Shown here piece by piece: positions 47,750-58,379 of a DNA stretch of 64,000 nt (position 1 is its first letter; each line of letters starts with the position of its first letter). Source of the stretch: Sclerodactyla briareus (lineage: Eukaryota; Echinodermata; Holothuroidea; Dendrochirotida; Sclerodactylidae). The notes under the pieces were generated by a model. It searched no databases and was not told the origin of the DNA. It saw nothing but the letters and a program-made list of their open reading frames with translations. Where the stretch lies: positions 124,001-188,000 of the forward strand of contig JAODTK010005859.1 of assembly GCA_026419785.1 (NCBI GenBank), given 5' to 3'. The position numbers were made by a program, and so were the translations under genes.

Positions 47750-49079
47750 CTCCGCACTCACCAGTTGGTGAGGTGTTGGTGGTTTCGTCTTCTGCCCCGC
47801 ACATGACATTTTGGGAATTTGTTATCCCCCCCATTTTGTGTTCAGAGCTTTGTCCTGGGCAAGCTGGATTAGAGCCTTTGCTTTTCTTGTTCTCAGTTCA
47901 TTTTTATGCCGATTCCGTTGGCCATCCCTCTCCCTGCTGAGGGTATTGCCCAGGCTTGCCTTCTTCTCCCACGTCTCATTATATCCAAGTGCCATTCTGT
48001 CTCCCATTTCTTCTGCTTTGTGACCCGGTCGCTTCGTCTATTGCCACTTTGCTCTTTCGGGGTCTTCCCTGTGTTTCTATATAACTATGCTCTCTTGGCG
48101 GGCGGTGACAGAGGTGTGGTGGTTGTGTCCGCGAGCATTCTACGATTCACTGTGGCGTATCTGCTATGGTACAGGCATTCGAGAAACATTGGAGCCATGA
48201 AAGGTTGAGAAGGCCTCAGGAATATAGAGGGGCATCCCCCGGCGAAGCGTCTCCCCTGCACATGCAGTACCGAATCAACCGGTGTATTGTCTGCATTTAT
48301 AGAACCGCCCTCAAGCTTGTCCGTCCTGTGAATCTGTAGGCCCGACGCAGTGCGATAGAAAGAACATATGACTTCACAGTCGTGTGACACTACGTAAATG
48401 GTGACTAAACCACAAACCGCGAAACCCCAAAGGGGTCTAGGATGTTTATCCACAATCTGGCGATGTTCTTCCTCTCAGATAGGGCCAAGGTAGGTCCCAA
48501 TTCATATTATATTTTGCTGTTGTGTTACACAGTGTCACTACAAGACCAGGCGAATGAAAATCGCACCTAAAAATTATGCCTAGAGCAGCAATTACTATTC
48601 CTAAACGAGATAAAGCTAAAATTCCTCTCTACAATTGCAAAATGCGAGATCGTCCTGCGTTCTCAATTCCTAACTCGGCTCCTCCCGTCTAACTACGAGA
48701 CCTCGAACAGCAGTAGCTACTATATTATCGGTGCAGGTGTCTGCCATTCGCTTCGCGCGTTGGCGATGATATCGTTCGCAGGACAACTATAGGTGCCCAT
48801 GGGCGCGTGCGCTGCCTTAGTTGACCACACTTCCGCTGTAATGTGCTCCTTTGAGCAGATAAGTGAGAGGGTGAGTGTGGGATAACAAGTGTGCCAAGAC
48901 GAATGTACATTATTTGAAAATGTTCAAATCATGAGGCCAAGAAGGCAGTTTCAAACAATAACCTATTGCACTGTCTGACTTGTGACTTTTATCTTCCATA
49001 TTGCCAAAGATCTTAGCGGCCATAAACATTCCACATGAATGGGCCCAAGACCACACTGGTCCTTTGTCCATAATCCGTG

Positions 49080-50200
49080 TGCCTGTGAAGGTACGGCTAT
49101 TAAAACCCTCATCATGACCGAACATCAACACTGTTCAACAAAATTTGCAGAATATACACAATGATTTCGTGGTAATCCCATCTTATTGGGCCCTAGGCCC
49201 AAACATTCCGAACCCCCACATATCTGAACACCCCGAGGACAGCTGTTAGACCACAATTATGACCAGATGTCAACACTGTGCACCGAAATTCGTAAGAGCA
49301 TTTCGCATAATTGCACATGGTGGGCCCGGGCCCACACTGGGCCTGGATCCTAATCCTGGGCATCCTGAGGTAACGGCTATTGAGACCTCTTATGACAGAA
49401 CATCAGCACTGTGCAACGGAATTTGTAGGAGATTCAAGATTTTGCGTTACTTCATATAATGGGTCCTAGTTCCCAACCTGGGCACTTCCCATTCGCCCTC
49501 TACCCAAGGAAAAGGGGGGAGGGGGGGGAAGTGAGGGGACAGTACTGTAACTTTGAATAAAACCATCGAGCTTGTGGAGGAGATGCATTCTAGTACCATT
49601 GGTAAATTTTCATAAAATGGAACCTCGGGCCCAAGTGGGACTGGACCAATTCCCGAATCATCCCGAAAGTAATATAATAATTGAGATACTAGACATCTAG
49701 AAACGCGTTCACAGAAGCATACATCAGCGTGTAACAGCAAAATCAATACAAGATGGGTTTTGATCACCCTCTTAAAAGTTGACAGTGATGCCGCGGAATG
49801 CACATCACGAGGAGCTAATTCCACTCGTTGAAAGAGTAGTAGTTACGTCGCCTAGCGCCGAGAGCATATCTACTACGGTATGGAATCCACCAACGGTAAC
49901 GATCATCCGAGTTACCTTAAGTACGTCCTGGGACGTACTTTAGCAATGGCACTTAAGTCAGAGGGCGCTAGATTGTTAGACCTTGTTAACAATAAACCAG
50001 ATTCATAAAAATTACACCTGTAACCTCATTATGACCGACATCAGCACTGTTGCACAAAATTTGTAGGAGGTAGATAGGATGAACTGGTTACACATTATTG
50101 CCTAATGCCTTAATGACCCCCGTTGAACTCGCCTTGCACAGAATCCAACATGTCCCAAGGTGTCGATAACATTGTTTCCAAGTTTGGTTGACATCCATCC
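49080..50200 (+). repeat. interrupted tandem array, period ~138 bp
   Basis: Units are aligned by CATCAGCACTGT.CAACGAAATTTGTAG-like words near 49,129, 49,267, 49,405 and, after an interruption, 50,041. The first spacings are 138 bp. Each unit has a GGGCCC-containing phrase (GGGCCTAGGCCCAAAC, TGGGCCCGGGCCC) and a CATCCTGAGG / CACCCCGAGG phrase. A further degraded unit spans 49,545-49,690. Confidence 0.8.
49919..49940. repeat. perfect palindrome with 10-bp arms
   Basis: AAGTACGTCC and GGACGTACTT are perfect reverse complements separated only by TG. They are followed by TAGCAATGGCACTTAAG. This could be a hairpin or the centre of a short inverted-repeat element. Confidence 0.9.
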
Positions 50201-50221
50201 CCAGGATGACTGTTGGGACGA

Positions 50222-50292
50222 TAGATGAGTAGATAGATAGATAATAGTATAGATAGATAGATAGAATAGAATAGATAATAATAATAGTAGAT
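50222..50292. repeat. ATAG/GATA tetranucleotide run
   Basis: Units of TAGA and GATA with AATA interruptions. The Y/L/S/I-rich frames on the minus strand are artefacts. Confidence 0.9.
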
Positions 50293-50475
50293 AAGAAGAG
50301 TGACTGCACATTCCATAGCTCAACCACATAACTGTTTTGAAAAAAAAAAAATCAGGCCGGAAACATGTTATTCAATTTATTATTCTGATGTAATAACAAT
50401 CATTTGTATAAACAACAGCGTGAACTATGTTTTGAAATTGTCCTGAAAGATCAATATTGTGTTTGGGAATCGTCT

Positions 50476-50778
50476 TCAAGAAGCACCACCAATTTTTTTC
50501 TTGGTGAAGGCGTTACTATTGTTGTTCGCCATCTTCTCATCGAAATCGTCCATGCCCCCCTCGATGGATCGGGTGAGCTCCGCAGACTTCTCCATGGGGG
50601 AACCTACTGGCGGACCGCCGCCTGGTGGCCCGGAGATGCTGCTGGAGAGTCCTTGCGTACTTCGACAACCGTCGTTCTTTTTGTTCTTCATCAAGGTTGC
50701 CGTCCAATCGGCGGAACCAGATCGTGGCGAAGATGTTAAAGAAGAACATCTCAAAAATAGTGAGGAACTGATTGTAGT
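50476..50778 (-). CDS. 3'-terminal exon of a membrane protein, one frameshift
   Basis: A good acceptor (ATCTCTATCCACAG) ends just above 50,778. The exon opens with YNQFLTIFEMFFFNIFATIW, a strongly hydrophobic helix, then FRRLDGNLDEEQKE, a positively charged and then acidic cytosolic-type stretch. At a T5 run (50,678-50,682; A5 on the coding strand) the frame shifts by one. The new frame continues with GPPGGGPPVGSPMEKSAEL, SIEGGMDDFDEKMAN and TKKKIGGAS, ending at TGA (50,476-50,478). Codon choice stays G/C-rich at third positions throughout, so both halves are coding and the shift is probably a sequencing error. The product looks like the last membrane span and Gly/Pro-rich tail of a multi-pass protein. 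The family is not recognised. Confidence 0.65.
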   Translation of the reverse strand, partial: TTISSSLFLRCSSLTSSPRSGSADWTATLMKNKKNDGCRSTQGLSSSISGPPGGGPPVGSPMEKSAELTRSIEGGMDDFDEKMANNNSNAFTKKKIGGAS

Positions 50779-51419
50779 CTGTGGATAGAGATATTCAAAA
50801 CAATGGAAAAGTTAAGCTATAATAATGCTGTTTTTTCTTGTAGTTATTGTAGCTACGAGAGGGGTGGTGTGATGAGTGTTAATCGCTCCGTCGTCACTTT
50901 GTTAATGTTTTCACGGGTGTCACTGGTTACTCAGACAAATTCACAACACATACATTGCATTGTTTGAATCTCACTGAAGTTCCGATTTTTATTTTTTATG
51001 TTTCAAAATGCACCTTTTAGCATCAAATACATAATTTCCTTCTGTGTTCTTGAAGTTGGATGAAAGCTAACATTTTTTTTCTTCTGCCCTGGTGTAATAG
51101 TACCATATCCACCTGGGGCGTTCAGCACCTCAACAAAATTAAAGCTTTGATCTGGATATGTGCTGCTTACTTTGATACGAAACTCTAAACGTATACCGTA
51201 TACTACATTCGTTGTGAAAAAAAATCTATACCTATATGAAAGTGTGAATCTGGCCTCCATAAATGTAGTTTCACAGATTACACCTGCCCGACTATGGCGA
51301 TGAGATGATGACAGGTGTTTCCCTATTCCTAATGACGAAAATGTGGGTGTACTCAAATGGTGCGCATATAAGTAACGGTTCGCAAACTATGCCCGGCCTT
51401 TAGATAAACGATAAGGAGT

Positions 51420-51790
51420 GTATAAGGAGGAGGCGGATTGGCGATAGATTGCGAATTCGAATCCCATTGAGCCCGCGGGCTTTTCCGCATGTTGCTAGAC
51501 AAGGCATGTCCTATCTACATAGCTCACGCTAACCACGTGGAAAGGTGGGTACCTGCGAGGTAACGGAAGTTGGCGCCGCTGCGTTGGCTGACAGGGGTGT
51601 AGAAGGTAGTGAGCGAACGTGCATCTTGGGTGGTGCAGGCAAGGTCTTCATTGTTACCAATTACCAGGTTGGATTAAGTCGCTAGTCCGTGGAAAGAGCG
51701 CTGCCATGATACAATTCTATAAACCCGAATCTTAATCTTATAAGATTCTACGTACAAGCTTTTAAGGAGTTATGAATATATGAGCTATAC
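51420..51790 (+). repeat. SINE-like element with B-box-like motif
   Basis: GCGAATTCGAATCCCATTGAG resembles a tRNA T-loop or B box (GGTTCGAATCC). It is followed by the CCCGCGGGC hairpin, GTTGCTAGACAAGGCATGTCC, TAGTCCGTGGAAAGAGCGCTG and the 3' phrase AACCCGAATCTTAATCTTAT. I recall repeats of this make-up in echinoderm sequence. The A box is not clear. Confidence 0.45.
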
Positions 51791-52460
51791 ACACACGGAT
51801 TTGATTGTTCCGCGACTTGACTGCACTATTCTGATGAAATTGTTCACGCTTGGTAATTGATGGGTTTTTTTTTTACTGGACTATGTCACTGATAGTACTT
51901 ATCTGATATTCCTTTGAGAAGGAAACTCATGACCATTCCCTGAACTACACTTTATTCGTTGTTACACGTGCCTAATCTGCTAGCATCTAACTAGCAAGGG
52001 CAGATGCGCGGATACTTACACAGGCCTCGCATCGGCGGAATTAGGGGCGGTTTGCAGGGGATTCCCCCGAGGAAGACGATTAAGCTGATGGTGAATCCTT
52101 GCCGGCCGTGATGATGAGTTTCATCTGGATCGTGAAGAACCTTGGGCGTCAGTGAACTCCTTCATCGGTCCCTTGGATACCGGAACATGATATAAATCCC
52201 GTTTAGTGCAATCTGATGAAGAACAAAGTATAGCCATGAACATCTCCATCACGAGCCACGGATCGTATCAAAACACTGGAACTAGAAGAGTAGAGGGAAT
52301 ACTATTATTTTTACCGACCGCAGACCAGCTGTCTTCATACTAAGAAAGACCAACATTATCTCCCCCAGGAAGTCATGGATGGACCCATTTAACTAACATC
52401 GCCATTACGAGTCATGCAACTACATAATTGCCAAGAAGTAAGGCAACCCCCATGCATATA

Positions 52461-52505
52461 TTTTATTATTATTATTATTATTAGTATTAATTATTATTAA
52501 TAATT
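52461..52505. repeat. ATT microsatellite
   Basis: TTATTATTA units drifting into TTAATAATTAA. It sits immediately before the first copy of the 170-bp repeat. Confidence 0.9.
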
Positions 52506-52509
52506 AATC

Positions 52510-52680
52510 CGCACGTCTTACGAGCTTGTGCACGCTGGAATTCATAGACCAAGGGTCCTTGTGGAAGGTAGGTCTGGGCAAGGTTTCGCCTGTGTAGGTG
52601 TACATTTCCATCAGTCGCGATTCACACTCTGAGCTGCACTGCCTGAGCTCTTAAAAAGCGAACAGGACTGGTCTGCAGAT
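52510..52680 (+). repeat. 170-bp dispersed repeat, copy 1
   Basis: Shares with copy 2 the words GAGCTTGTGCAC / CAGCTTGTGCAC, GTGGAAGGTAGG, GGTTTCGCCTGTGTAG, CAGTCGCGATTCACACTCTG and GAACAGGACTG..CTGCAGAT. Copies are about 314 bp apart in direct orientation, and ATT repeats occur next to both. Confidence 0.8.
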
Positions 52681-52818
52681 GAGTAGTAAATTATGCGCTC
52701 CTCTACCTTGTGGCTACAAGGTAATACTTTTGTTTTTGTTGAGCACTCTAGTTTCGGGACTGCGCAATGTTTGTGTAGTCTTGTTAGTTCTGAATTCCAG
52801 ACTGCAATTCTTTTGCAT

Positions 52819-52989
52819 TACGCATGCACGCTCGTACAGCTTGTGCACTCTAAATGGCATAGACAATGCCGTCCTGTGGAAGGTAGGACTCGGCAGGTTT
52901 CGCCTGTGTAGTTGTACCTTTCAGTCGCGATTCACACTCTGAGCTGCACTGATGAGCTCTGAAAGAGCGAAACAGGACTGTCTGCAGAT
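52819..52989 (+). repeat. 170-bp dispersed repeat, copy 2
   Basis: Second direct copy, ending GACTGTCTGCAGATTAAG and running straight into the ATT microsatellite at 52,998. An ATT tail directly after a conserved 3' end is what a retroposon with a simple-repeat tail would look like. Confidence 0.8.
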
Positions 52990-52997
52990 TAAGTATA

Positions 52998-53009
52998 TTA
53001 TTATTATTA

Positions 53010-53056
<47 letters not shown>

Positions 53057-53066
53057 TATATTAATC
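52998..53066. repeat. ATT microsatellite
   Basis: Nearly pure ATT units, with three single-base drops. Confidence 0.95.
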
Positions 53067-53374
53067 ATTACTCAAGCTTTTGCACCTTGATGTCGTAATC
53101 ATTTGCTCCAAATATATATCAGTTCTGTGGAAAGTCCAAGGTCGTAGTTTCCTACTTAAAATTCCCCTGGCGAATTGACCAGGTGACCAGAATCAATCGG
53201 CACTTACCAGAATAAGAATCAAAAACAATAATGACAATAATACGAAACTTACCACTCTCTGTTCAAAATGAACCGCATCTAAGTATAGAATTGATCCGTT
53301 TTTTTTCTGATAAGGCCAGTTTGATATAGATTCCTGGTCAATTTGACCACTTTGACCAGGGCGTTTTTTTTTCA

Positions 53375-53800
53375 GTTAGAGAGGAATGCCAGGAGGAATA
53401 CGAAGCTAGTCAGATTGCCGCACAAGGAAAGATTAAGGCGTCTTGGCTCCAATGGAGCTAAGACGAATTCGTAGTAATTTGATTCAAGTTTCGAAAATTG
53501 TCCATGGCTTCGGTGACCTCCCTTTCGACTATTTCTTCGAAGTTCCTATTGTTACCACTGATAGGGGCCATTGTCTCGAGTTTCGTGGTAAAACTTTTCA
53601 GGTAGTCATTGGTAAGCTATTCTTTCGCGAGGAGTGATTAATGAGTGGATTAGCCTCAGGCAGATGTTGTTTGGTCTGAAGTGTTAAAGCCTTCAAGAAC
53701 AGTCAGTCTCGACCTACGTATCACCAACAATGGATAATTCTTTGAGTTTTGTTGTTATTCATCTTGGGCTTGTTGATGTGGCTTCTGGGTCGTTCATGAG
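53375..53800 (+). mobile_element. C-terminal fragment of a third CR1/Jockey-like LINE
   Basis: The plus-strand reading ARRNTKLV ... HKERLRRLG ... MELRRIRSNLIQVSKIVHGF (53,380-53,520) matches the well-conserved LINE thumb-to-end region (R..RL..L.L..L..RR.RGDLI..YKI.HGF). The open piece at 53,443-53,637 continues TTDRGHCLEFRGKTF (usual form TRGH..KL) and ends near the F...RV.N.WNSLP region, where LMSGLASG appears one frame off. The RT core is absent, so this is a 5'-truncated copy. It is distinct in sequence from the element at 17.3 kb. Confidence 0.75.
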
Positions 53801-54910
53801 AATTCAGTTGCTTCGTGACTCACAAAAGTATACACTTACGTTGCCTGGCTTATAGTTATTGTTGCTCCACAGTAAAGCTCCAATAACAGATATCGCATTG
53901 ACTATGGCGTCTGAATCACGCATAAAACGAACAGCTCGGATGAATTTCTTGTAGGTGATCCTGAAAGCAATAAACCAGACGCATCGTGTTCGGTTCTGTA
54001 GTTTTGTTTGTTTTTTTCTTTCGATAACTTAGTTGATTTCCCCTCCTCCACAAATCCGTCACATGCCTGCATTCAAAGGCCGTGTGGCCCGTGTGGTTCG
54101 GGGTCGTGACCCCAGACTTTCTGGAGGGTATTCAAACAGCACGTCATGTGTCACACACACGAACAATGTTCAACACTGCTTTGAAAGCGCCCTAGCTGAC
54201 TAGCCGACGCATCCACGAGATTGGTGAATGCGTGAGAATAGTTTAAGATGATGGCGTACTTCTCATTAAAGCATAGTTCAGCTTAATTTCAGCAATACTA
54301 AGGTCGGTCCATCCGGCATTGCGTTCGGGGGTACACAAAAATTCCAGCAGATGGCGCAGTTCTCGTGTTAGATCCTGTCTGTTGTTGAATGCATTCGGGC
54401 TGTGTAACGCTGTGTATCGCTTGGAATAACCCCCGGTCGTGCATTATCCTGTGGATAAACCACGCCCCACTGTTGATTGACTACTAATTATAAGGTTCAG
54501 GATGTTTTCAATCACGCAGACACCCCAGTGGTCTTGCTTTACATTACACATTGGTGCCCAGTTTAAACCCAGTTCAACACAAGGGATTGGAGCAGGGACA
54601 AACGAGGGGTAGGCAATTTTACCGTTTGCGTGTGATTACCAACACCCCACCTGACCCCCACATTAAGGTACTGCCAAAGATGCATCGCCTTATTCAGTGT
54701 ACCTGGTGAAGGATTCGCAGGTGACAATAAGGTACAGTATTCAGGTCTAAACCTTGCGGGGCCTTGGATAGGTTCGATTCTCTGCTAGGCAAGTATACCA
54801 TAAAATTAAAAAAAAACAGTTTCTCCAACCTTGCCACGTCTAAACCAGGCAATTATGGTTTATAAATATCGTGTGCAATTGCAACTCACGACATAATTTT
54901 TTTTAACAGA

Positions 54911-55139
54911 TTAGGATTAAATCGTAAGAAAAATGTGGTTTGTTCTTACGGTACAATGGGAATTTTGGGCCAACATGGAGCACAGAATATAAGCAGCGGC
55001 GGAGAGCCAAGAGGAATGATCTGCCCTTTCAGTAGATTTAGAGGCCGTCTTTTGAGCCGTAGTACCCCTGTCATTAGCATGATAAACTGGACGAGCGCCA
55101 CCGAAAAGTATCTGCGGAGAAATTATGAAAATATATCAC
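54911..55139 (+). CDS. possible internal exon, unassigned
   Basis: A strong acceptor (TTTTTTTTAACAG) ends at 54,910, and a GTATGT donor follows ATATCACG at about 55,140. Between them one frame is open for about 76 codons: VVCSYGTMGILGQHGAQNIS, then GGEPRGMICPFSRFRGRLL, then WTSATEKYLRRNYENIS. Composition is mixed and hydrophilic. No family is recognised. The splice-site pair is the main support. Confidence 0.3.
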
Positions 55140-58030
55140 GGTATGTATTAAATCTTTCAGTCGAATTCATTCGCAATATACTGTCTTTTGCTGTCTGCCC
55201 AATTTGAAACGACCACTCAAATTGCTGTTGTATCATTTTTCCGGGTTAACATTAACCTTCGTTTGTATATTTTTGAGAGGGAAATTTTGTATTGCCCAAG
55301 TTGCGTTACGTAACAGTTTAATAGGCGTACTATTGCAAATATCTGCGCTAATCTACTAAGTAACAACAAAACAAAACATCGCGCATGATGCGTCATTTTT
55401 CCCGCTAACCGGACAGCCAGAATGTAACTGATCCCTTAATCATTACCGATAACCTGCCAAGACACAAGAACAACTGGGAATTTGTACTAACTCATTGTGA
55501 GTAAAAATATGACATTTCCCCCAAATTCCCTATTGTTCACACGGGCCATTGACCTTGGTGGCCTAGGATGACCTTCTGAGCTGACCCCAACTACATACAT
55601 CTTACCACAATACCGAGGGTTCCTATATTTTCATAGGAAGTTGTGACATTGATATCGGCTGATCACACAGACAATCCTGACTTTGTTGCGTTTACAAGAT
55701 TGCAAAACTTGACCTTCATTGGGACATCAGGTGATCTTGCTGACCTGTCGCAAAACAATAGGGGTCATGACTGCTATGGAGAACATGATATCAAGTTTGA
55801 GACTATATCTATCCAGATGAGGTCGAAGTCATGTGTATGGAGATACAAGTTTAGAATAAAATGAAGAAGAAAACACTCTCCATATCGTTTTACGTCTGAA
55901 TTAATCCACACTGGGTTGGGTACGATGGTTCTGGCAGCACTCACAGAATCGGCAGATCGGATGACTACTGCAAACTAAAGTTGATTGACCATCGCGCACG
56001 GAGGAAAATCACCAACCCGCGACGTTCAGGTTGCTAGACAGGAAATTAAAATAGGGGTGTATACAGGACCCTGACACGAGGGAACTTACATTTGGGCAAG
56101 ATAATGTGTGAAGAGGCGCTGCGTTTCGGAGACTAAGATTGCCATCAACCCGCAAAATGCAAAACCCCGAAAGAAAATAAAAATCTTATTACTGCAGTTG
56201 TCATACATACACAATACTGCAGAGAATATTTGTTTTTCAGTAAAAATGTAACAATAATTTCCCTTAGCATGGCACTTCAGTTGCAAGAAAGGACAGGGGT
56301 GCTGAATGTTATTTAAAACGATGAAACAATAAGGTCGGTGGTCAACTGTGACGTAACACAATTTTTGTACAATATGCGCTCTTCCTAATTGCTCTGCCCA
56401 ATGGCCAAACGTTGACCGTGAACAAAGTTACTATGGACACCATGTAGCTCTTATTGGTGTTTTTCGCAAGAAGACCCGACGGTGAAGCATAGTTCACCCA
56501 CGCCTCATTAACTTTTGATGGGGTGCTATTGATCCAGAAAGCCCAGGACAGTGAAGTATTCCATGGACTCTTTGATGGTCAATGATCTCGGATGACTTGT
56601 CCAGATCCCCAAAACAATAGAGACCGAGTTACTCATCATGGAGAACGGCCAACATACCGAGTAGAGCTTGAGCCATCCAGTGGGTGACTGATCGTTTAAC
56701 CATTTTCAACAATCAAAATTGGCCGAAATATCTCTCCAACAATTTGTACTCCCCAAAAGATACATCATACAAATTCACCTTTATCGACTAAGCATTCTAG
56801 ATTTATCGTGGTCCAAGATTTCAGACCTCGTTGACCTCAGGTGACCTTTAGACATGTCCCCCAAACTAGTCCACCTCCACGTTATATCACGAAGGAACCC
56901 ACGTACGACGTATGAGCTCAATCCATCTAGATGGGTCGAGTGATCTTGATCACAAGCTAAAATTTGAACAAAAGATCGATTTTTCACAATTTCCTATTTT
57001 TTTAGCGGAAAATGACCCCCAGTAAAAAATCCAAGGCGATCGCCCCAGTGTTCTGCCTGGTGCGCGATCAGTGTTTCGATCTAATTGTCACATGCAACAG
57101 GAAATATAAGGCATTAAATGTGGTGCTATAAGATTTGGTGTTAGCATTTTTGTCACATTAATTGACCTTCAGTGACCTTGACAATGTTGTAATTGATCGT
57201 ATTGAAAGGGTACCATCTTACAAGTTTCATAGAATTCAAACAATATTTAAAATCGGATATAATTAGGCAAATTGGACTACTAAAGCAAATTAGTCAATTA
57301 AATGACCTCGTTTGACCTCGTTCCTGCTGTAAAATTCTCCAGGGACATAAATAAACCATCTCTCACAAAAGTTTCATGAAAAATCCAACAACTTCAAAAA
57401 TCGCATAAATTATGCAAATAGACCACTTAATTAGCACCATATTAATGCTGGAATCCATCAGTGATTACATTCATAGTTGTATATATTGAACTGCTCACCA
57501 ATGCATCTACCGATCAAGGAGATACCTGTACACAAGCTTTCCAGCAAATTTTCATCAAAATCCAAATGAGTATGGTCTTTCGGCGATTGGCGTGGGCCGT
57601 GGGCGTCTGCGTTTTACAGTTGCGTGCTCCCGAGGGTACTTACGGGATAGATGCCCATGACGAAGGCGAGTTGGACCTTCCTCCTGCTTGGATCTTCCTA
57701 CAGACGTAGAACAAACTCTCCAGAAAGATCCCACAGTCAGGACCGTCATACAATCGCAAACGCCATGAAAGAGTATCGTTCGCCATTGGCTAGAGCTGCG
57801 AAAAGAGAAGAAATGCACACAAATGAGCACCACCGCGGTTTGACAAGTCAGGAGATGGGGTGACCTTGACTGTCAATGGCCTTCGCTGACCAAAGAGGAT
57901 TGTGAACTTGATTTCATTGGAAGAGGGAATGAGGAGCGTGTAACTAATATTGGACACATACCAAATAATACTTAAGCAAATCAGGTCATATAACTAATCT
58001 GTTTTTAAGCAAGAGTTAGAACTTCCCCAT
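55140..58030. repeat. diverged TGACC/GGTCA-rich tandem repeats
   Basis: From about 55,540 the sequence is dominated by diverged units containing TGACC or AGGTGA words, CAAAACAATAG, TCATCATGGAGAAC-type words, GAGCTCAATCCATC..GATGGGTCGAGTGATC and CACAAGC.AAA. Clear units lie near 55,560-55,860, 56,570-56,760 and 56,810-57,000. TTTGCATAA-type phrases recur near 57,270-57,430. The family is related to the arrays at 22.0 and 62.0 kb. No gene is recognised. Confidence 0.6.
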
Positions 58031-58040
58031 TTATTCTCAC

Positions 58041-58258
58041 GGGTTGCCATGGTGTCAGGGGGACTTCGTGTTCATTACCAACGAACAGATCTTCTGGTGT
58101 AGCGCCGAGGAGGCGGGGCCGTCGCATCCAAAGGGGTATGTGGTGGCGGTGGCGCTGGAGCTCACCGTGCTCCCCGACTGGGCCGTCGTTACATTCCACG
58201 TGTATTTCGTCGCCATACGCCAGTCAGTGAGGATCCCTTCTTTAACTCAAGTATTCTT
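58041..58258 (-). CDS. exon resembling LAMP / V-ATPase accessory Ac45 lumenal domain
   Basis: A GC-rich island bounded on the minus strand by a strong acceptor (CTGCCCTCCCGCAG, ending just above 58,258) and a GTGAGA donor (58,035-58,040). Reading across two single-base slips, the minus strand gives LELKKGSSLT, DWRMATKYTWNVTT, TATTYPFGCDGPASS, CSLVMNTKSP and TPWQP. The order (hydrophobic strand, tryptophan strand, spacer, Y-x-F-x-C, then a final strand) fits the LAMP/Ac45 beta-prism fold. Such a protein would sit in endolysosomal or V-ATPase-containing membranes. The opposite strand is also open over this stretch (GDFVFITNEQIFWCSAEEAG) with G/C-rich third positions, so the strand is not certain. 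Two frameshifts are needed. Confidence 0.35.
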
Positions 58259-58299
58259 CTGCGGGAGGGCAGATCAAGATACAGTGAGGCTCGACTAAA

Positions 58300-58372
58300 T
58301 TATTATTTTAATTATCTTATTATTTGTATTTATTATTATTAACAATTATTATTATTTTATTATTATTATTAT
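58300..58372. repeat. ATT microsatellite
   Basis: TTATTATT units with AATTA interruptions. Confidence 0.9.
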
Positions 58373-58379
58373 GAGGCGG

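Noticed and set aside
47659-48208. Hydrophobic plus-strand frames suggesting a membrane protein
   Set aside because: They flank the 22-base T run, have no splice support and contain stops in each frame. The opposite-strand frame at 48,085-48,453 is equally open.
54755-54800. tRNA gene candidate at a GGTTCGATTCT word
   Set aside because: The B-box match is good, but no T-stem, anticodon arm or acceptor stem can be paired around it.
56086-56361. Minus frame ending GFAFCGLMAILVSETQRLF next to a GTAAGT donor
   Set aside because: A similar GFAVCGLVTIYVVS reading occurs at 48.4 kb with related DNA, which points to a dispersed repeat rather than an exon. The only acceptor giving a sensible exon leaves 43 bp.
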